Below are positions 60,140-64,000 of a stretch of 64,000 bases of DNA, piece after piece (the first letter of the stretch is position 1; each line of letters opens with the position of its first letter). The stretch comes from Escarpia spicata (lineage: Eukaryota; Annelida; Polychaeta; Sabellida; Siboglinidae), in contig OZ023206.1 of assembly GCA_963995525.1 (NCBI GenBank), positions 26,763,978 to 26,827,977 of the forward strand, in the 5' to 3' direction. Made by a program: the position numbers and the translations under genes. Under the pieces are notes generated by a model, which did no database searches, had not been told where the DNA came from, and saw nothing but the letters and a program-made list of their open reading frames with translations.

Positions 60140-61115
60140 TGTGTTCTGCCGGCTAGCTTGCTGGTGGTTTGTAGGATGTGTTCTCAGTGCATCACCGGCC
60201 CGTACAGTCTGGCAAACGTCTTCGGCAACAGCACTGCTGTCTTATCACCTGCTCTGTGAAACAATACACGCCTATCAAGCCAATTGTCGTGGCTTCCTCA
60301 TGTCTTAACAAATCAAAGACAAGCAAAATGAAGAAATCTGCTCAATAAAGCATTTCAAGAGTAGAGAGCTGATTACGGCCTCAGCACATTTTCACAGCAC
60401 ACAAATCAAAAACAACAAACAAACAACACGAAAAGCCCTGCTCGGTGAAGCAATGCAGGAGTAGCAAGCCAATTACACTTTCACACTTTGACATTTTCTT
60501 AACGGACACAAATCAAAGATAGTGTTCACATGAAAAGATAACTAAGGGAGATTATGAAGCAAATTACCATGATACCTACCCTTTCTAACGTACATGTAAT
60601 ATTTTAAAGCTGATTCTTGTGTATTGTAATAATAAATTGGTTACGTAGTTGTGACTTTAGCAATAACAACAATAGTATAAAAATGGTTTTCCTAAAAATT
60701 AATTAGAAATTGGGAAGACAACTACAGAAAACTACAACTTGAGACAGCCTCAATGCTCAAACTTGAGCAACTATTGACCTCAAACTTGGACAACTATTGA
60801 CCGTTCATGGGATAAGCACTTGCGGTAAGGTAGGAAGTAAGAATAAGATCACGACAGATCGTCAAAACATCTTTATTGCACTGCATATTGTAACATACAG
60901 ATGGATGCAACTTCATTATTTCTGGTTAGCATCACTCACATAAAAAGGCCGAGGACACTCCTCGAACAGGCCGAGATCACTCCCCGAACAGGCCGAGATC
61001 ACTCCTCAAACAGGCCGAGATCACTGCCCCACAGGCCGAGGTCACAGACCGAGTTCACTGAAACAGGCCGAGATCACTCGGAAGCAGGCCGAGATCGCGA
61101 AAGGCCGAGATCACT
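58502..61115. mobile_element. 2.6-kb terminal-inverted-repeat element inserted in the LINE
   Basis: Both ends read AGTGATCTCGGCCTTTCGCG and onward to a 29-bp perfect inverted repeat, extended to about 50 bp with one 5-base indel. Inside each end (58502-58735 and 60945-61115) lie about nine to ten copies of AGTGA(T/A)CTCGGCCTG in opposite orientations. The interior has repeat B copy 2, a G-tract repeat piece (59815-59882) and no transposase-like frame. Non-autonomous; no target-site duplication visible. Confidence 0.85.
59986..60348. repeat. Repeat B, copy 2, with (GTGC)n
   Basis: Near-identical to 56029-56363; carries about 16 GTGC units at 60078-60142. Confidence 0.93.
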
Positions 61116-61116
61116 G

Positions 61117-61190
61117 TGAACCCTATAGACCAGTGAGTTTAACATCAGTGATTTGCAAATTATTAGAAACACTAATTAAATATCTTTACT
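61117..61190 (+). mobile_element. Non-LTR retrotransposon, RT continuation
   Basis: EPYRPVSLTSVICKLLETLI, the RT motif that normally follows IIPLF plus a short basic linker. Continues the element interrupted at 58502, with about 20-30 bases of the target missing. Confidence 0.88.
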
Positions 61191-61194
61191 TACT

Positions 61195-61335
61195 TAGTTC
61201 CTCCTGTTCCTTTCGGGACATCGGGCGACGGGCTTTCTCCATGTACTACGGTCTTTCGCAATTTCTTTGGCCTCATTCCAGGTGATTTCTATTTCTGCCA
61301 GATCTTCTTTAAACGTCTTGCGCCAGGTGTTAAAG
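61195..61335 (-). mobile_element. LINE 3' end fragment
   Basis: Minus strand reads TWRKTFKEDLAEIEITWNEA then KEIAKDRSTWRKPVARCP, the typical C-terminus of LINE ORF2 (W-x-A-x-DR-xx-WR). Different element and orientation from 57740-61190. Confidence 0.75.
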
Positions 61336-61599
61336 GAAAACAAAGGGCAACGTTTTGGTGTTAAGCATCTAAAAGAGTGAATACAAACTAAAAATGTCTA
61401 CAATACAACTACAATCAAATTTTTAACGTCAGCGGTTTACCAGGAAAACATTTTTGAGCACGCAACTACCGAATTTCTATGGACTACGCCATTGTTAGAA
61501 GAAAGTGACGTCACACTGTCGTAACTTTTCTGCGTACTATTTGTTCCCAACTCCGTATGGTAAGTTTACCAATTAAACTATGTGCGCATGCGCTGTGAC

Positions 61600-61880
61600 T
61601 GTGTAAATAAGATGGCTTTCCAATTCTTCGGAAGACCACGAAAACCAAATCGATTTCAAAGCAGCTGGTTACCAGTTTGAACCACAAAAACAATGGAAGA
61701 TACGGCAGAGGCGGGTGCCGGTGGGCAGTCGAAATGTCGAGGCGCATACCATGCCGAGATGAAATTGACTGGTGTCGGTGCGGAAAATGCCGCAGCGATC
61801 TCCTTGTTCAGAAACAAGAACTGAATATGTCTGCTGCCAGGAGGCGGTTGCTACTCGACAGCAACGCTGTTGGTGAAGGT
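61600..61880 (+). pseudogene. P2X7-type C-terminal zinc domain, frameshifted relic
   Basis: Three parts of this domain appear in order but in three frames: GYQFEPQ (61667-61687), EIDWCRCGKC (61761-61790, the WCxCGxC signature) and EYVCCQEA (61823-61846, the CCxE signature). Spacing fits the family, which is abundant as stand-alone genes in many marine invertebrates. At least two indels are required to join them, so it is a pseudogene exon or an error-bearing sequence. A GAAG|GTAATT donor follows at 61878. The nearby open frame at 61677-61889 covers only the middle part. Confidence 0.55.
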
Positions 61881-61889
61881 AATTATTAA

Positions 61890-62392
61890 TCTGTTTAGTT
61901 TATTGTTTAAATAACCGATGAGCCTAAGTTCCGGGCTGCGTATGAACAGCGAGAGATGATCGCTCGGGCCGGGACACGTCACTTGTCTTACATTTGGGAT
62001 TGGTTGACGTTTAACGTTAGATCTCGCTCTCAGACTCAGTGCCACTGCAATCACTGAATCAGTGTTTGAACTTTGACATGTCCATTTTCTAATACCACCC
62101 ATGGCTGTACCTTCACTTTTTTTTAAAGAAATGTAGTTGAATGGTTCCATGATTCATGTGAACAAAAATTGTACAGGTCAGAGCTATGATAGAGTATGAA
62201 CAATATGTGGCAGTACTACTGTAGATAATTTAGAATGATATATAGTTGTTTCCTTTTATGGAATTATAGTAGAATGTTTGGTGGATGTTGGATTCGCTAT
62301 GACTGATTTTACAGTAACAGTATTATGATTCGCTGTCTGTATGTGTGCGGACATGTCACGACTGACTGTGAATGACAGTCGATAATGAAGGA
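61890..62392. other. Intergenic or intronic, no gene recognised
   Basis: No coding motif or repeat seen; would be intronic if the 61600-61880 exon were active. Confidence 0.35.
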
Positions 62393-63000
62393 TCTCTTGC
62401 TGTGGCAGGTCCACAATAAATGAGGTATGCTGAATTGCAGAACCGGGCAGACAAATGTCACGGTGTAATCGTTCCATAACATTGTCTGTGGCAGGTCCAC
62501 AATAAACGAGGTCTGCTGAATTGCAGAACCGGGCAGAACAAGTGTCACGGTGTAATCGTTCCATAACATTGTCTGTGGCAGGTCCACAATAAATGAGGTC
62601 TGCTGAATTGCAGAACCGGACAGAACAAGTGTCACAGTGTAATCGTTCCATAACATTGTCTGTGGCAGGTCCATAATAAACGAGGTCTGCTTAATTGCAG
62701 AACCGGGCAGAACAAGTGTCACGGTGTAATCGTTCCATAACATTGTCTGTGGCAGGTCCGCAATAAACGAGGTCTGCTAAATTGCAGAACCGGGCAGAAC
62801 AAGTGTCACGGTGTAATCGTTCCATAACATTGTCTGTGGCAGGTCCACAATAAACGAGATCTGCAGAATTGCAGAACCGGGCAGAACAAATGTCACGGTG
62901 TAATCGTTCCATAACATTCTTTGTGGCAAGTCCACAACACACGAGGTATGCTGTGTTGCAGAACCGAAATGGCAAATGTTTCTGTGTAACCATGCACGCA
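62393..63000. repeat. 87-bp minisatellite, ~7 copies
   Basis: Unit begins CATTGTCTGTGGCAGGTCC and ends GTGTAATCGTTCCATAA, period 87 from 62480. Central copies are nearly identical; the first and last are diverged. 29-residue repeats in minus-strand frames are artefacts. Confidence 0.95.
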
Positions 63001-64000
63001 CTATATCGTTGTAACAATTTTCACAACACAACAGTTTAGTTTCAAGAACTGGCTGAAATACAGTGATCGATTCAATCACTTTCTGGCAGAAAGTTGGTGC
63101 ACTTATGTGTCCAGTCAAAGTGGTCGTAACCACATGTTGACTCTGATACTTTTATTAGGGTTGTAGGGAATAATCTAGTCTACAACACAAGTTTGACCAG
63201 CCAGTGAACTGGTCAGTGTGGCTGATTCTGACAGAGAGGCCATCTGGTTAACTTAGGTCAGTTTGTGTTGATAAACATTGCAAGTGCAGCCTTGGGAGGT
63301 TGATTACTGACCCAAGGGTGTAATGAGAGGGGTTAATTAGTATCCAGTGGTGTTGCCCATCCAGTTCTGTCCTGGGCAGCTTCTGGCTTAATATATATTT
63401 AATTGCCACAGGGTGTGATCATTTAGCACAGAGGGCAAAGTTAAATGGAGGAGAAAGAGTCACAGTTTCCATTTCTCAAATTGATTGGTCTGTAGATTTC
63501 TTGGAAGATGATATTGTATTAGGTAAACAGTAACACCCGGTGCTAAGAGCAGGTGGTTGTTTACACGAATGATTAGTACTAAGAGCGGTATTTCATTTTG
63601 AGATGTATAGTTGGTCACTAAAAACTGGTATCAGTGGGGCAGCTCATCAAGATATTATAGTCTCCAAGAGTTGACGTCCCTGAGGTACAGACGCTGTCTG
63701 AGAGAGATACTGGTTACTCTGGGCTAGGCCAGGCCAGGCCAGTGGACCTAATTAAGATGGGTTCTTAATGGGGGTGTCAATGTCACACTCAGTGTGTGTG
63801 AGGACAAGGCATGCATGATGTGTTCAGTGTACACACTGACCACAGAGATCAGTGTAAATGTGACAGTGGTTGACACTGATTCTCCTAACAAATGGCAGTA
63901 TTTCGACATATGTCAGGTTAGGTGTTGCAATATGTAAACACCAGCAGACATGGAAGTCTGGAGCTAGGCCATCAGAAGTGTATGGCCTATACTGACCGAA
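63001..64000. other. Window end, no gene recognised
   Basis: Sequence of average composition with TG-rich stretches; no gene, exon or repeat recognised. Confidence 0.35.

Overview
The window is metazoan nuclear DNA: AT-rich, short exons with GT-AG splice sites in long introns, and dense in SINEs, LINE fragments, small inverted-repeat transposons and minisatellites. The genes and repeats suggest a marine invertebrate (mollusc, annelid, amphioxus or hemichordate type). The sequence alone does not settle the phylum.

Three split genes were assembled by hand, with splice phases that agree at every junction. (1) DPCD, plus strand, 6 coding exons between 4281 and 16239, 201 aa, a cilia-linked conserved protein. 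(2) A seven-transmembrane protein of the GOST / lung-7TM group (GPR107/108-like), minus strand, 8 coding exons between 41455 and 21354, 506 aa, with signal peptide, luminal domain and seven hydrophobic segments. (3) PUS1, tRNA pseudouridine synthase, minus strand, 15 coding exons between 55497 and 43510, 463 aa, with a mitochondrial-type leader and the catalytic RTDKG motif. A fourth, probably dead, P2X7-type zinc domain lies at 61600-61880 on the plus strand, split over three reading frames. The genes belong to unrelated pathways; I see no operon-like or functional link between them.

Layout: 1-4187, microsatellites and repeats. 4188-16239, DPCD, whose introns hold a 30-copy 47-bp minisatellite and an antisense LINE. 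16240-21353, intergenic with two small inverted-repeat elements. 21354-41455, the GOST gene; its third intron (25534-36433) carries a LINE, a roughly 52-copy 33-bp minisatellite and a roughly 43-copy 42-bp minisatellite that grew inside a SINE. 41456-43509, intergenic. 43510-55497, PUS1. 55498-64000, repeats, a LINE split by a 2.6-kb terminal-inverted-repeat element, the P2X7-like relic and an 87-bp tandem array.

Most notable: tandem duplication has copied the 5' splice site of one exon in each of two genes (six 30-bp copies in PUS1, in frame; three 86-bp copies in the GOST gene, out of frame). The 2.6-kb element has ends packed with inverted copies of one 'AGTGATCTCGGCCTG' motif. One minisatellite can be traced to a single-copy segment of a SINE present elsewhere in the window. 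Nearly all long open frames (33-bp and 42-bp arrays, GT and GAGT tracts) are low-complexity and not genes.
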